A DNA stretch of 64,000 bases from Mycosarcoma maydis (lineage: Eukaryota; Basidiomycota; Ustilaginomycetes; Ustilaginales), in assembly GCF_000328475.2 (NCBI RefSeq), contig NC_026484.1, positions 893,189 to 957,188 on the forward strand, given 5' to 3'. The notes below the pieces were generated by a model, which was not told the DNA's origin, ran no database searches, and saw only the letters and a program-made list of their open reading frames with translations. Shown here piece by piece: positions 9,433 to 20,700 of the stretch. The translations under genes were made by a program, and so were the position numbers. Position 1 is the first letter of the stretch. Each line of letters starts with the position of its first letter.

Positions 9433-10558
9433 CTACTGTTCGATCCGATGATTGCTTGCTGGTTGGGACGAACAAGGGAAACAGAAGTACATGAGTGAGC
9501 TAGTCGCGCAACTTTGGGTTTTAAGAGGAAAGCGCCAAGTGCACACTCACCTAGGTCGCTAGCACCGATGAACTGCTGCAGCGCCACCTCTTTGCACTCG
9601 ACGATCTTGAGGTCCGCCAGCGCATCCACTACATTGTACAGTGTCGGCAAGTGTTGGAAGCCCCCACGTTGAATCTCGAGCTTCACTGCGCCCTGGTACA
9701 GGTCGTACGAGACGCATCGGCTATCTTTCGAGCATCGGAATGGACGATTGCCGGACATGTGGACGCGCAAGCAGCGTCGGCGTCAGACTTGACGGTCTGG
9801 AAGTGCAGTACCGAAGGGGGCCAAGGTGGCGGAGGGCAGAACGTCGCATAGTTGGCATCGGCTTGGCCGGGGATTCCCACCGCGGGAATGTAACGCTGGT
9901 GCAAGAAGCCGGTCTTTGTGGGGTGCGTGTAGAGCCTCTTGTCTGGCTGCAGTGCTGGGCTTTGTACCGTGTCGAATGAGGCGAGGGTTAGCTCGAGACG
10001 CAAAAACTCGTACCCACCCCAGCTCAGTGTATGGACTCTTTTCTCCTGCTCACCCGTGAGCGTGATGGTGGCATCGGCAATCTCGGCGAACACTTTAGGG
10101 AAACCGAGTTCCTCTCTGCCCGTGCTGATCGGATCGGTGAAGTTTTCGAAGAGCACCGCAAGCTACGACGCTTTGACAGGCGGAGAGACTCGTTGGCAGA
10201 TGACATCGTTGAGGTAGATGCCCAACGTGTTGTATCCTCGACCAGCCAGCCAGGGCAGGTTGCGCAACTCCATCACTTTGAATAGCACTGTGGGGTGCGG
10301 TGTCAGGCGATCCACAACGTAGCCCTCAGGCAGCATGGCGTTGATCGAGTCTCGGTGTGCTTCCAGGACCAGACCTGGTGGCATGCATCCACATTGATCC
10401 CAGAAGAGAATCTGTCTTGGTAAGCACGTACACCAGAGTCTGTGAGTCAAATTGCTCGACAAGCTTCGATCGTGAGGTACCAATCGTGGTGGTGCGCGCA
10501 TTTGACCAGTCGAACCTGCTCCCATCCGGAGCTTGACGTGGCGACGGCGCTGGTCCAA
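9433..10558 (-). pseudogene. Acetoacetate-decarboxylase-like gene, disrupted
   Basis: Minus-strand frames encode a protein of the acetoacetate decarboxylase superfamily: PHPTVLFKVMELRNLPWLAG, then LFENFTDPISTGREELGFPK, the most diagnostic block, then KLEIQRGGFQHLPTLYNVV near the C-terminus. Two lesions break it. An in-frame TAG at 10163-10165 falls just before the LFENFTDP block, where relatives usually have a Tyr-containing segment. A frame change occurs near 9770-9780 between QTVKSDADA and the C-terminal block. A normal last intron is still visible (9459-9550, GTGAGT...AACCAG), leading to a short final exon that ends at 9433. The 5' end is unclear; a first exon may reach about 10690. Sequencing error is a possible alternative, but two independent lesions favour decay. 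The original substrate cannot be told. Confidence 0.65.
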
Positions 10559-10999
10559 AGCCTATTGGGGCTCGATGGATGCGATTCGGCGTCAAGATCA
10601 TCGTGGTTTGCGGTACCAAGACGGCCACTCGAATGGTATAGATCGGATACCCAAGCAGAGCAAGAGCATCTGCTGTATATGTAGGCAAGTATCAGACAGT
10701 GGGGGTTTGATCGAGGTTTTCAGAAATCGCAACACTATCTTTCGGCAAGGGTGGGGAACCACCTTAGGGTTGATTCGTGCCGTCCGCGAGGTGTTCAAGG
10801 CCCTGCGATGCAACCTCGGAGCTGAAGCTAGCTGTAGTGGAGCAAGATGCGTCGCGTGAAGCTCACCTCACCTCGCATTCAAAACCTCGATCAACTTTCA
10901 CAGCCATAAGCCCTGGTCACAAGGAGGCTCGCGCAAATTCACCAACCAAACCTGTCAGACGTCAAACTGAAAATCGAATGCCATTACTTGCTTCGACAC

Positions 11000-11550
11000 T
11001 CATTGACCAGGGAAGCCTTGATCGGTCAGCTGCTTTCCGTCGATCACAATGGGCTTACTGTGAAGCAGGATGAATGCGATCCTGACCCACTTGTCGGTGG
11101 TGTTGCGCCAAAGGTGGTTGGTACCACGTTGGATGCATGTGTCACCGGACCTGAGCGTTCTCTTTTCGCCAGAATCGAGTTCGAGCTCGATCTCACCAAA
11201 GATGACGATACCGTAGTCAAGCGTCTGGGTGCGGTGCATGGGACTGCATGCTTGAGGCGGCAAGTCGACAAATCGTACCACGGAACCGTTGTCGTTGTGC
11301 GAACGGCCGGTGAAGATGGACTTGACAGCACCATCTTCCGGCGTCTGGTTGTCGATGGGCCATCGATTAGTGCTCCACATGACCTGAAAGCGCAAACACA
11401 GTCGGGGCAAAGATTTCACTGTCAGCTGAGCAAAAACATGCGAATTTTCATCGAGAGCGTGTCTTGATGCTTGTGCCACTTACTGCCAATGTGGCGTGCT
11501 CTGGAGTGACACTCGCCAGTAGGGGCGCTCTCAGGTGCTGGGATAGTCAT
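11000..11550 (-). CDS. Small cupin-domain protein, possibly also decayed
   Basis: The main exon (11000-11383) encodes a cupin: the PPQACSPMHRTQTLDYGIVIFG stretch is cupin motif 1 and GDTCIQRGTNHLWRN is motif 2, and the protein ends shortly afterwards. Upstream an intron with GTAAGT donor and TTTCAG acceptor spans 11384-11483. The preceding exon starts at the ATG at 11550, about 100 bp from a good TATA box. In the ATG frame that exon reaches the intron in phase 1, but the cupin frame needs phase 0. A different frame of the same exon (APLLASVTPEHATLA) joins correctly and looks like cupin N-terminal sequence. So either one base has been gained or lost in exon 1, or a different acceptor is used. 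Such cupins are often found near metabolic genes; the role here is unknown. The decarboxylase remnant downstream is on the same strand. Confidence 0.6.
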
Positions 11551-11647
11551 GATATATAAGTCTGCGTCGAGTTTTCCTTTCGAGGACAACGTTGTTTGGT
11601 TCTTGATAGCGACAGAAAGGTATGTACGAGAAGAGTCTTGGAAACTC

Positions 11648-11655
11648 CTTTATAG
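11648..11655 (-). promoter_or_regulatory. TATA box of the cupin gene
   Basis: The minus strand reads CTATAAAG about 100 bp upstream of the ATG at 11550, a near-perfect TATA element at normal fungal spacing. Confidence 0.5.
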
Positions 11656-12882
11656 CTTGTCCAGCCAAACGATCATGGAACAGCTTGGTCTGCGAGTCCG
11701 TCCGCATTCTTGCAAGCTATCCGTTTCGTCCGCGCCATGGGTCTGAGGTGATGTCAACCTCGTGATTCAGAATGTCCTCGATAGATTCCGCGAAGTGCAA
11801 GTCGGCATTCGTGGGGGTCCGCTCTCGATCGTAGAATGCGGGGGTAAGCGTTCCCCCCACTTAGGCCAGTATTGCAAACTTACCACACATCGACGCGTGG
11901 CGTGTGACTCACGACTGACGACTGTGGACGTGCGACACGCGAGGAGGAAGATCGCCGATTACGCAGCGCCCGATCTCTCAGATTTGGCTTTTGGGAGAAT
12001 GTTTTGGCGACCTGGTTTTTTGAGCATATTTTATTTGTGATTGATAAACGACTAAATAATTCTGAATCGGCAGCGTTAAATCGTGAATGGTTAAATGTGG
12101 GACACATACTCGGGACTCACTGACTTGTTCGTCGATCCCTTATCGCGGCGCTAAAACGTAGCTCAGATAGTTTGCGAGGTACTAGCCTCCGTTCACGTGA
12201 GCGAACGAGAGACGGGGGTCGTAGCGACGACACTAGGCGCCAAGTTGGTGTGCTTGAACACCCTGGAAGAGACTGGCTTTAGAGTTCGGGAAGCCAGACG
12301 GCGGCGGGCGGGAGATGGTGATCCGGTTCAGGGCCATCAAAGCCCATGCAAGGCTTTCAAACACGCACAACGGGCGCTTTCTCGGTCCGAAGGATGTACC
12401 ATTTACAAAGATCGAAGACCATTCACATCGAGCTAAAAAGAGCGGTGTTGAATGTACACCAGGCTAGAAGAAGTAGGACGACGGGCTTGACTGAGAAACT
12501 GTGAGAAGGGCCAATCGAGCTTGAAGGCGGCTCTCGAGACAGCAGGTCGAGAACAAGCGCGTGAAGATGGTGAGTAGACGCTGCGATTGATTCGAGTTGA
12601 ATCGTGCTCGCTGCTCGACGTCGTCAAACGACAAAGAGAGGCTTGGTTCGGACGCCACAAATCAAGCTGCGCCACTTGTGGGAAGGGTTGGAATAAGTGT
12701 GCGTCAATTTACAGCAGAACAGGCACGAGGTTGCTCACTGTGAATGCCGCAGCAGCCAATAAGACCGATTCGATTGCGAACAATTCATTACGAATCATGG
12801 ATGATGATGCAGACGCGACTCGGAAACGAGCCAGCTCGCCAACTGTGAAAGTGGCGTCGTAGCAACGTTTACAGTATCACCA

Positions 12883-12958
12883 ATGCGTGAATCGTGAATG
12901 AATGCGTGAATGCGTGAATGCGTGAATGTGTGGCGTGGCGTGGCGTGGATTGGCGTGT
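12883..12958. repeat. Tandem repeats TGCGTGAA and GGCGT
   Basis: About five slightly varied copies of the 8-mer TGCGTGAA run into a pentamer array (GGCGT x3-4). Both are visible directly in the sequence. Confidence 0.8.
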
Positions 12959-13353
12959 GATGGCTGCTTGCGCGATGTCTGTTTGTCTCCGTTAGGGTTA
13001 TTGTCTCTGTTGTCCGTGCTTTGCGGAAGTGGGTCCACAGTCGCTCAGCCCAAGTGTCAAAACGAGACATGACTACGCCGAATTTGATTATTCTGCGAGA
13101 TCCGACAGGCATTCGTGATGCGTGAATATTAGCTTTACGGTGACTGACTTGGTTATTCTTTTGCTCGCTAAACTTGTAACCGCACGCAGTCACGAGTGTA
13201 CAAGTATCTAGTCACAGAGTGTGGATGCAATATTTTTAGACACTCGTGACTGACTCGCGACTCGCGACTGGAACCACGATTCGAGAATTACGAATGTCGA
13301 ATCTTAGCGACGACGACGCCCCGAGGGCGTAACAGCAAACACCCGAATCGTGA

Positions 13354-13432
13354 ATACACTATGCACGATACACTATGCACGATACACTATGCACGCGTGA
13401 TACACAATACACGATACACAATACACAATATA
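13354..13432. repeat. 14-bp tandem repeat ATACACTATGCACG
   Basis: Three exact copies at 13354-13367, 13368-13381 and 13382-13395, followed by degenerate ATACACAATACACG copies up to about 13432. Confidence 0.85.
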
Positions 13433-15255
13433 CTCACACACTGATATTCGTGGTTCACAATCGTAAATTCGGGAAGCCGTCCATTAGCGAAAGCCTCACG
13501 CGGAGCAGTTCGATCGCGAATTGCAACTCGCTGATTAGCAATCACGAACAATCGTGAATGAATCACAAATCCACCTTGCACAGTCGTTAATATCGCGCCA
13601 AGGAGGCGGTTTCAGATTGGAAACCAGGATGCGCCTTGCTTGCGCAAACACAGAGAACTTGGTTGACACCGAGTCTGACGTTTTCTAACTGCAACATCCA
13701 ACATGTTTGGCCGTGTCAGATGGCCTGACGCCCAAGCATCAACAAGTGTCCGGGACAGAGCATCTCTACTGCCTCGCCTATATGTTGGTGCATGCATGAA
13801 ACTCTTGACAGGTAGACAGCTTTTGGCCAAATAACGAAGCAAACTAGAAACCGGCGTCTTGATGCGTCTAGTTCCAAGCTTGGCGCCCACTTGCAGCGTG
13901 ACCACGCTTCGCCGTCTCAAGCTCGCCAGCATGATTCTGGATTGTTGACCGTCTGCGCCCTGCTCGGTATAGCTAGCTAGCGCTTCGCTCATCGTGCAGA
14001 GTCTTGGGGTCTAGTGCACAAACAAATGATGCATACTGTGGATCGACGATCATCTGAGCAGATACACGTCAAGAAAGCTCGGCATGAAAAATCGGACGGG
14101 ACCCCTGATCGCTTCTGCAGCCAATCTAGGTGCGGTAACCGAGACCCTGCGCATCCCCCTGTCAAAGCTACCTCGCTCGTTAGATTCTGCCGTTACGTGA
14201 GGCGAGACCATCAAGGATCATCAAGCTTGCATTGCAGGTTCGAGCCAGGTCTGTCTGCTCGAACCAAGTTTAGCCGCCACTCAACAAGCACGCATGGTTC
14301 GCATTAACGAGATACAGGCAAATGATCTGTATACCGTGCCCAGCATCTTGCGTGAAAATCAGCATGGTCAGGCCCCTTGGTTCATCTTGGCAAATCTCAT
14401 AGGCATTCGTGTGCCGAGTGCTTTCGCCTTCTCAGCCGGTCTGTTTCTGTCGTTATCGACAAACAAGGTGTAGTCCGGCGGTGCAGCACAGCCGAATCAG
14501 CCGAAAGCGCCGCTCAGTATGCCAATCTTGACAGCTTGCATAACAATCTGGTCTCGGTGTCTGGTGTTGTCGAGCTAAATCACGTCGCGAGCTGAGGGAA
14601 AAAACAAGCGAAAAAGAAATGTCTCAGCCGTCGACATGTCCGATATGCTGGATCGACTAAGCAATGCTGGACAGCTCGATACCGAAGGCGGTACGGGAGT
14701 TGCATCTCGCGTTTCGATCTTGTGACGGAACCGATAGATGACTGGCACAGACGCTTGGTTTGCGCGGTAAATCGCTTGTCCTAAGCGCTACCACACGAAA
14801 GAAATCTCCAAACCTGGCTAAACGAAGCGACGCAGGTGCTTCTTCATTCGAGTGATATCGAGGTCCGTACATCGCTTTCAACGCATGCCAGCATCGACGA
14901 TGTGACCAGGTGTCCGTTAGTGTCTTTTGATGGTGTACCTCGCTGCATGGAATCAAGACAAGTCCCAAACCCTTCCGTGCAACAAGCAGCAGTCATCGCC
15001 TGCATCTGTTTGCGGTCCGTTCCACGTCCAATCAGGATTCATGTATGACAAGGACGCTCACCTTGATTGCGAATCTGAGGCCACTTTCGCTTGCACACTT
15101 TTCAGCGATCCCCAAAAGCATAAAAAGGGGGTGTCCTCTGACTAGGTCTGCTCAGCTCTCATCAACCCACCCAACCGATCTCCCTTCCTCTCTCTACTTT
15201 GTAGCACCTCAAAGCCTACATTCTCTACCACTTTTGAACCCGTTCCCTGGACAAG

Positions 15256-16488
15256 ATGAAGTTGTCCTTCAACCTGCCGCTGCTGCTCTCGGCTGCCTTT
15301 ATGGCAGCGCCTGCGCTGGCTCTGCCAAACCTCCACGCCATGATGGCTCCTGGACCCAACGGCGAGCCTTCGCACCTTGAAAAGCGTCTCCTCTCGGCTA
15401 ACCCGCTGCACCTGAACAACCTGTTCAACGACATCAAGAACAAGGTTGCCGAGCTGAACAGCAACGTCACCGTTCCTGACGTGGGCAGCCTGCTCAACAC
15501 CAAGATTACTGATATCACGCCCGAAAGCATCTACAACACCTTTGGCATTCGACGAGACCTTGGACTCTTGCCGCCCGCCGAAGACAAGTACCACCCGTGG
15601 CAGCCTCCTCCCAAGGGTGCCAAGCGTGGACCTTGCCCTGGTCTCAACACAATCGCCAACCACGGCTACCTTCCTCGCAGCGGTGTGATTAACCCGATCG
15701 ATCTGATCGTCGGTACGTTCCTCGGCCTCAACCTCAGCCCAGACCTTGCTGGTATCCTGGCTGCTATCTCGTTTGTCGGCATGGGTGACCTGCTGCAGAT
15801 GAAATTGTCCATCGGCGGCCGATACGGACTTGGCGGCGGCTTGAGCCACCACGGTATCCTCGAAGGCGATGCTTCAGTGACGCGTAAAGATAACTACTTT
15901 GGCAACAGCTGGGACGCTGACCCGAAGCTAGTCAAGCAGTTCATCCAGGAGACCAACACTTACGGCAAAGGAAACGTCAACATTTGGTCGCTCGCCAACT
16001 CGCGCTACCGTGCTTGGGATTATGGCCGCAAGAACAACCCGGTTTTCGACTTCAACCCCTGGCGAATGCTCGTCGCATACGGCGAGAGTGGTTTCGTGCA
16101 CGAGGTTCTGCGTGGCTCTTTTGTCAAGTTCGACGAGACCATGATCAAGAACTGGTTCATTGATGAGAGGTTCCCCAAGGGCTGGTCCAAGAGGATTGTG
16201 CCCATGACGACTCCCGAGATTCTTGCTTGGGCCGGTATTGTGTTTGTGGCCAAGCCGACGATTCCTGGTTGGAGCATCGGCAAGGGCGCTTTCATCCCCC
16301 TGCCCACCACTGATGGCGCTTACCAGGAGCTCAAGTCGCTCCTCGACCCCAAAACCACCGGTGCCACGCTCGAGTCGCTGCTCTGCGATGCTAGCAATGC
16401 TGTCCTTGGCTTTTTCCCCTCGCAGATCACCAACCTGCTTGGCGTTATTGGCATCAAGGGTGTTGGCGCCCAATTCAAGTGCAAATAA
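15256..16488 (+). CDS. Secreted heme-thiolate peroxygenase / chloroperoxidase-like (long UPO type)
   Basis: A 410-residue protein. A signal peptide (cleavage near ALALP, about residue 22) is followed by a possible Kex2 site (LEKR, residues 41-44), so a propeptide may be removed. The heme ligand motif PCP is in RGPCPGLN (Cys127) and the Mg-binding E-G-D motif is at 203-205 (LEGDASVTR). Further on, PWRMLVAYGES places Arg270 and Glu277 seven residues apart. That is the Arg-Glu acid-base pair of the long unspecific peroxygenases; short ones use His. Such enzymes use hydrogen peroxide to put oxygen into fatty acids, aromatics and other substrates outside the cell. The total length also fits the long group. 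The start is supported by the signal peptide directly after it. The substrate cannot be read from the sequence. Confidence 0.9.
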   Translation: MKLSFNLPLLLSAAFMAAPALALPNLHAMMAPGPNGEPSHLEKRLLSANPLHLNNLFNDIKNKVAELNSNVTVPDVGSLLNTKITDITPESIYNTFGIRRDLGLLPPAEDKYHPWQPPPKGAKRGPCPGLNTIANHGYLPRSGVINPIDLIVGTFLGLNLSPDLAGILAAISFVGMGDLLQMKLSIGGRYGLGGGLSHHGILEGDASVTRKDNYFGNSWDADPKLVKQFIQETNTYGKGNVNIWSLANSRYRAWDYGRKNNPVFDFNPWRMLVAYGESGFVHEVLRGSFVKFDETMIKNWFIDERFPKGWSKRIVPMTTPEILAWAGIVFVAKPTIPGWSIGKGAFIPLPTTDGAYQELKSLLDPKTTGATLESLLCDASNAVLGFFPSQITNLLGVIGIKGVGAQFKCK

Positions 16489-17783
16489 GCGCCTCCAATT
16501 ACGGACGGTGCGCAAGCTCCTCGTAGATGGGTTCCCGTCTGGATCCCAACTTGACTCACCACTGTTCCCCTATCTCACGCCATGGCTCCGGACGAGCTTG
16601 CTTTGACCCTTCTCGGGCTCTCTCCGGACGACTACGGCGCCTAACCTTTTCCGACTCTTCCTCAGACGGCTCTGAGAGTTTGTCCCCTGCTCCATATTCA
16701 CTATTCACATTTCCGCACTCACGACTTTGACCCTCTTTAATTCGTTTCGACTTCGCGCTGGAATACGCAGACCACATACATACATTTGACCGTTTAATAT
16801 TTTTTGGTACGAGTCGGGAGTATCAGTTGCGCTAGCACCTCTGGTACCTCGGACCTTGCTTGCTTAGAAATAGATTCTTAATTTGCGTTGGACCCTCGTC
16901 GTTTCTGTGTCAGCAATGGTGAATGGTGAATGTGCAGGTGTGTCGCGTACGCAGTCGTGAGACACTGCGTCGCACGAGGGATGGTGTTAACAACTCGCGA
17001 AGAGAGTCGTGATTGCGGCTAGACCTCGGGGGCATGAGAGCCGTGCGTGGTGTTTGATTTCGCAGCCGTTCTCTTGGCCTCTCGCGCGAGATGCATCGGC
17101 AATATTCTCTTAATCATCTAGATGAAGTCGGAGTAGCATATTCACGATTGGGTAATAGGAGACGTAACGCGTCGTCGCCGAGACAAAAGCTGTAGGCTGA
17201 GTTTTGCGCAGTTAGAGTGGTCACCACTCGTCACTCACGACTTGGCGGCTGTCAGCAAACCAAAGTGCTGAGCAGAGAATTCCGGATTCGTGATTGTTAG
17301 TTGTTTATTATATAAATATACATTATCTCTTCTCCTCCATTATCTTGGTCATCGTCGCTAGACTAGCCATCGCCTAGCGCGCGGATTCGCACAGACCTTC
17401 GTGCTTCGCTGAGCTCGCGGACCCTGACGCGATCACGCTTGTTTGTTCTGGAATCGGAATTCCTTGATTAGCGAATCATGGTCAACCCATAACCACGTCT
17501 GTTCCTCTTGTACCATCACTTGACCGTGCAATCATCACGAACCTGACTCGCTTCGACTTGGCCTCTGCTCGGTTAGAGTGACGAAACGGGCAAGGCGGCT
17601 CGAACAAGAACAGCTTCGAGTATTTTTGAGCAAAGCCGGTGCTGCTCGCTTTGGCGGCCTACACCGCTCATCACATATCCGTGATTGTTCCTCGTAAGCA
17701 CCATCCTCATTGGAGCTTTGTCGAGACAGCACGCTGGTGTACTTTGCTACTTTAGCTGGAAATACTCTTAGAATCTGTAAAGC
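16489..17783. other. Intergenic, no gene seen
   Basis: About 1.3 kb holding the peroxygenase 3' end and the promoter of the next gene. It includes an AT-rich stretch near 17300-17345 and GTGAAT/CGTGATT words. No ORF of interest was found. Confidence 0.55.
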
Positions 17784-20700
17784 ATGGTACCACTCGACAT
17801 CGAGCTGCTCAGCCGCGCTGCTCCTGTCAATGTGGCCGAGTACCTACGAGAGCAGATTACGACGCTTTCTGAGGCTCCAGTCGCGCAAAGCTTGTTGCAT
17901 TTGGTCGCTCTTGAAGCTGTGCCTCCAGATGTCGTCCGAATCTGGCTAAGCATCACCAAAGATGCGCACTCGCTATCGGCTGCACTCCAGCAGAATTCAT
18001 CAAATCTCGCGCGAACCTCGGCCATTCAACGCTTCGGAGCATGGTTTCGTAGCAAACACTGGCGAGCAGCGTGGGAGGCACTGGGAGGCGCGCCGGGTAT
18101 CGCTCAGCTTTTCGCCCAACTGTCTGTCTCGCAAGTTAACAAGTTCACGCGCATCCTCGGTCGCAGCGTGAGAGGAAAAGCAGGTCAGGCCAAGACTGAA
18201 AAGAGAGACGTAGTCACGCAACTGCTCTTGCTTCTCGTGCCACAACTCGAGACAGGAAACGATACAAGTCCTACGCAGCATCTGAAAGCAGCAGACGCCG
18301 ACAATCGTGAGCTTGTCCATCTTTACTCTGCACTTCTCCCAGCATGCACATCGCAGATGGTGCACAAGGTACTCTTTGGTCCTCAGATGGTCATGACGCT
18401 CTCTGGCGACCAACGCCACTTGCTCAGAGAACATCCCAACGTCTTTGTGCAAGACGCAGCTCCAACGCTTCCGTCCAAGTCAAGATGGCCCGATCAAGAA
18501 AAGCATCTGCCTGCCCTAATCCTCGCTGTCATGCACAACGCTCAAGTCGACGATCCCGCAAAGCTCGTTTGCTTTCTCACCGATGCGTTCGAGTCGATCT
18601 TTTCCAAAGAATCTGCGCGCATCAGCTCACCGACGCCTGTAGCGTCGTTATGCCAGAAACTCGTCCAGCGTCGCGGTCTCGAGCCATCGCTTCGAATGCA
18701 CATGTTTCAAGTCATCCTGCGCATCCTATCCAAGCATACGGAGCGTGTTGGTCCATTCGCAGCTCGTCTACACAAACAGGCGCTTCGTTCTTGGTCTCGA
18801 GCAGCTGACATGTTCGAACACATCCTTCTGGAGCTTTTCCACGTCAGTCCTTCACATCAACGACAGCACCTCTTCTGTAAACTGTACAAACACGTGCCTC
18901 CGAGGCAGAGGTGGGCTTTGCTCAAGCTCATGGTTTGTCCCGATCAGCACGCCTCTACAAACGACCTCGATGAAGAACAAGTTGTGCAGCAACTACTATC
19001 TTGTCGTCATCATCTAATAAGTCTTCGCGTAGGTGTCCTCTTGGCCCTGCCTACACCGCAAGCGTTGCGCTTGATGGGTCACTTAGCGGCTCGACGTTTG
19101 CGCGATCGTGTCATTACTGTTGGTCGGGCTGACTCGATCTTGGGTTTCACCACAGCGCACGGCTATCTGAACTTTGATATGGTGCGCTTCGAGCTTCAGC
19201 GAGACCTTGTCACGCAAGAGCGCATATCTGTCGCCACAGCAGCTGTGCAAGATGTGCGCGCCAGGGTGTCTCGCAGCTCGGATGCGGGTGTTCGCGAAGA
19301 TCTGGCTCGCAGTGGCTTGCACTGGGCTATCTGCAGCCGCTCCATCGAGCTGTACACGAGTACCATCGTATGGATGCGTCGTTTTGTGCGTGACGTCACA
19401 GTTGCACGCTCGCTGTTTTCGGAAGGCAGTCTGCACAAGCGCGAAGCGATCCAGCTTCTTTCTGGCATTCCTGAGGTGCTGGATCAACACGTCACAGCTG
19501 TGCATATCCGCGACCGCATTCATGACGCAAACAATGCCATCTGGGAATGGTTCGAGACGGTGCGCAAATCGTTGCTCGAGCCCAGCTTCAGCGTCCAAAA
19601 CACTGCAGGTGCGCGTCTGCTAGTTCGACCAGTCGTCGTCGAGCGCATGCGCCGGATCGACCAATTGCAAACACATCTCGGTCTAGACACCAATGCCATC
19701 TCGGAACTCGTCTGGGACGAGACTGTCGATCTCCTAATCCGAATCGAAAAGGCTTGCATGGAGCCCGACTATCGCCGTCTGGCAATGTACCATATCGCTG
19801 GGCCGCTAGGCACAGAACTCGAGCCCTCGTTCTTTGCTACAGATGCGCTCAGAATTCGAAGCATGGCGGGCCTCTCGTTTGTAGAAAAGCTCTTTGTCGC
19901 TCGCGATGCGCTCTGGAAGCAACACCGAATCAGCCTCAACCCGGCGGTAGCTCGGCTTCCTCGAGGCATTCCTCAGGGTCTTCCCTTGCATGTTGCACCA
20001 AGTATCTGGAATCTGGACTACATCCTTGCTCGAACGCCCAACTGCTTCTTGCTCAATAAGGCGAGAGAGGTGGTGTTTGCTGATTCCCACATCGCTCTCC
20101 AGCCTGTGGCGCAAGACGATGCGACAAGAGACGCCGTCAAAGATTGCCACCAAGATTACCTGTTTAGCCTGCTCTTGCTGACTAAAGCGCACCGAAGCAA
20201 GATCGGCAAGCGCCAGACGCTAGAGCAAGCCTTCGTACATGCTGTTGGAGTGCTTTCGCACAACAGGATGACACGCCAAGAAGCAGAGGCAGAGTTAAGA
20301 GATCACGCGTTTACTGTTTTGGTGCAATGCCACAAAGTGCCTAGATTCCCGAGCTTGTATGCGCCATCCAGGTTCCCGCAGCTGCCCACCACCCAAGTCG
20401 ACGACAGGAACAGCAGCATTCGAATCGAATGGGATCCAAATAAGCTCGGCAGCCCTCCAATGTTTGCAGAACGCCAGCTAGAGACCACAGTTTTCGACGA
20501 GATGCTCAGCTGCAGTGCGTCTTTGAACTTGCACGACGGAACTCTGTGCTACTACACGTCGGAATTCGGTGGATACAGCTTTCGAACAACCCCTTACGTC
20601 GTGCGCGCGCGCCATCAAGTGAGCGCCGCCGACGTCGCTCTTGCCGGTTGCAGAAATGGCGACCACCCGAAAGACAAGATCAGGTGTATCCGCGAAGCGC

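Larger units (their letters stand above)
11656..15255. other. Long gene-free region with simple repeats
   Basis: About 3.6 kb without a convincing gene. The ORFs present are under 135 codons and show no domain, signal peptide or codon pattern of a real gene. The stretch contains several tandem repeats and many AATCGTGAAT-type words. The last ~140 bases are the peroxygenase promoter, with a CATAAAAAGG element near 15119. Confidence 0.55.

Noticed and set aside
11656..15255. Several ORFs of 60-135 codons as possible small secreted effectors
   Set aside because: None has a signal peptide followed by a plausible mature protein; lengths are as expected by chance.
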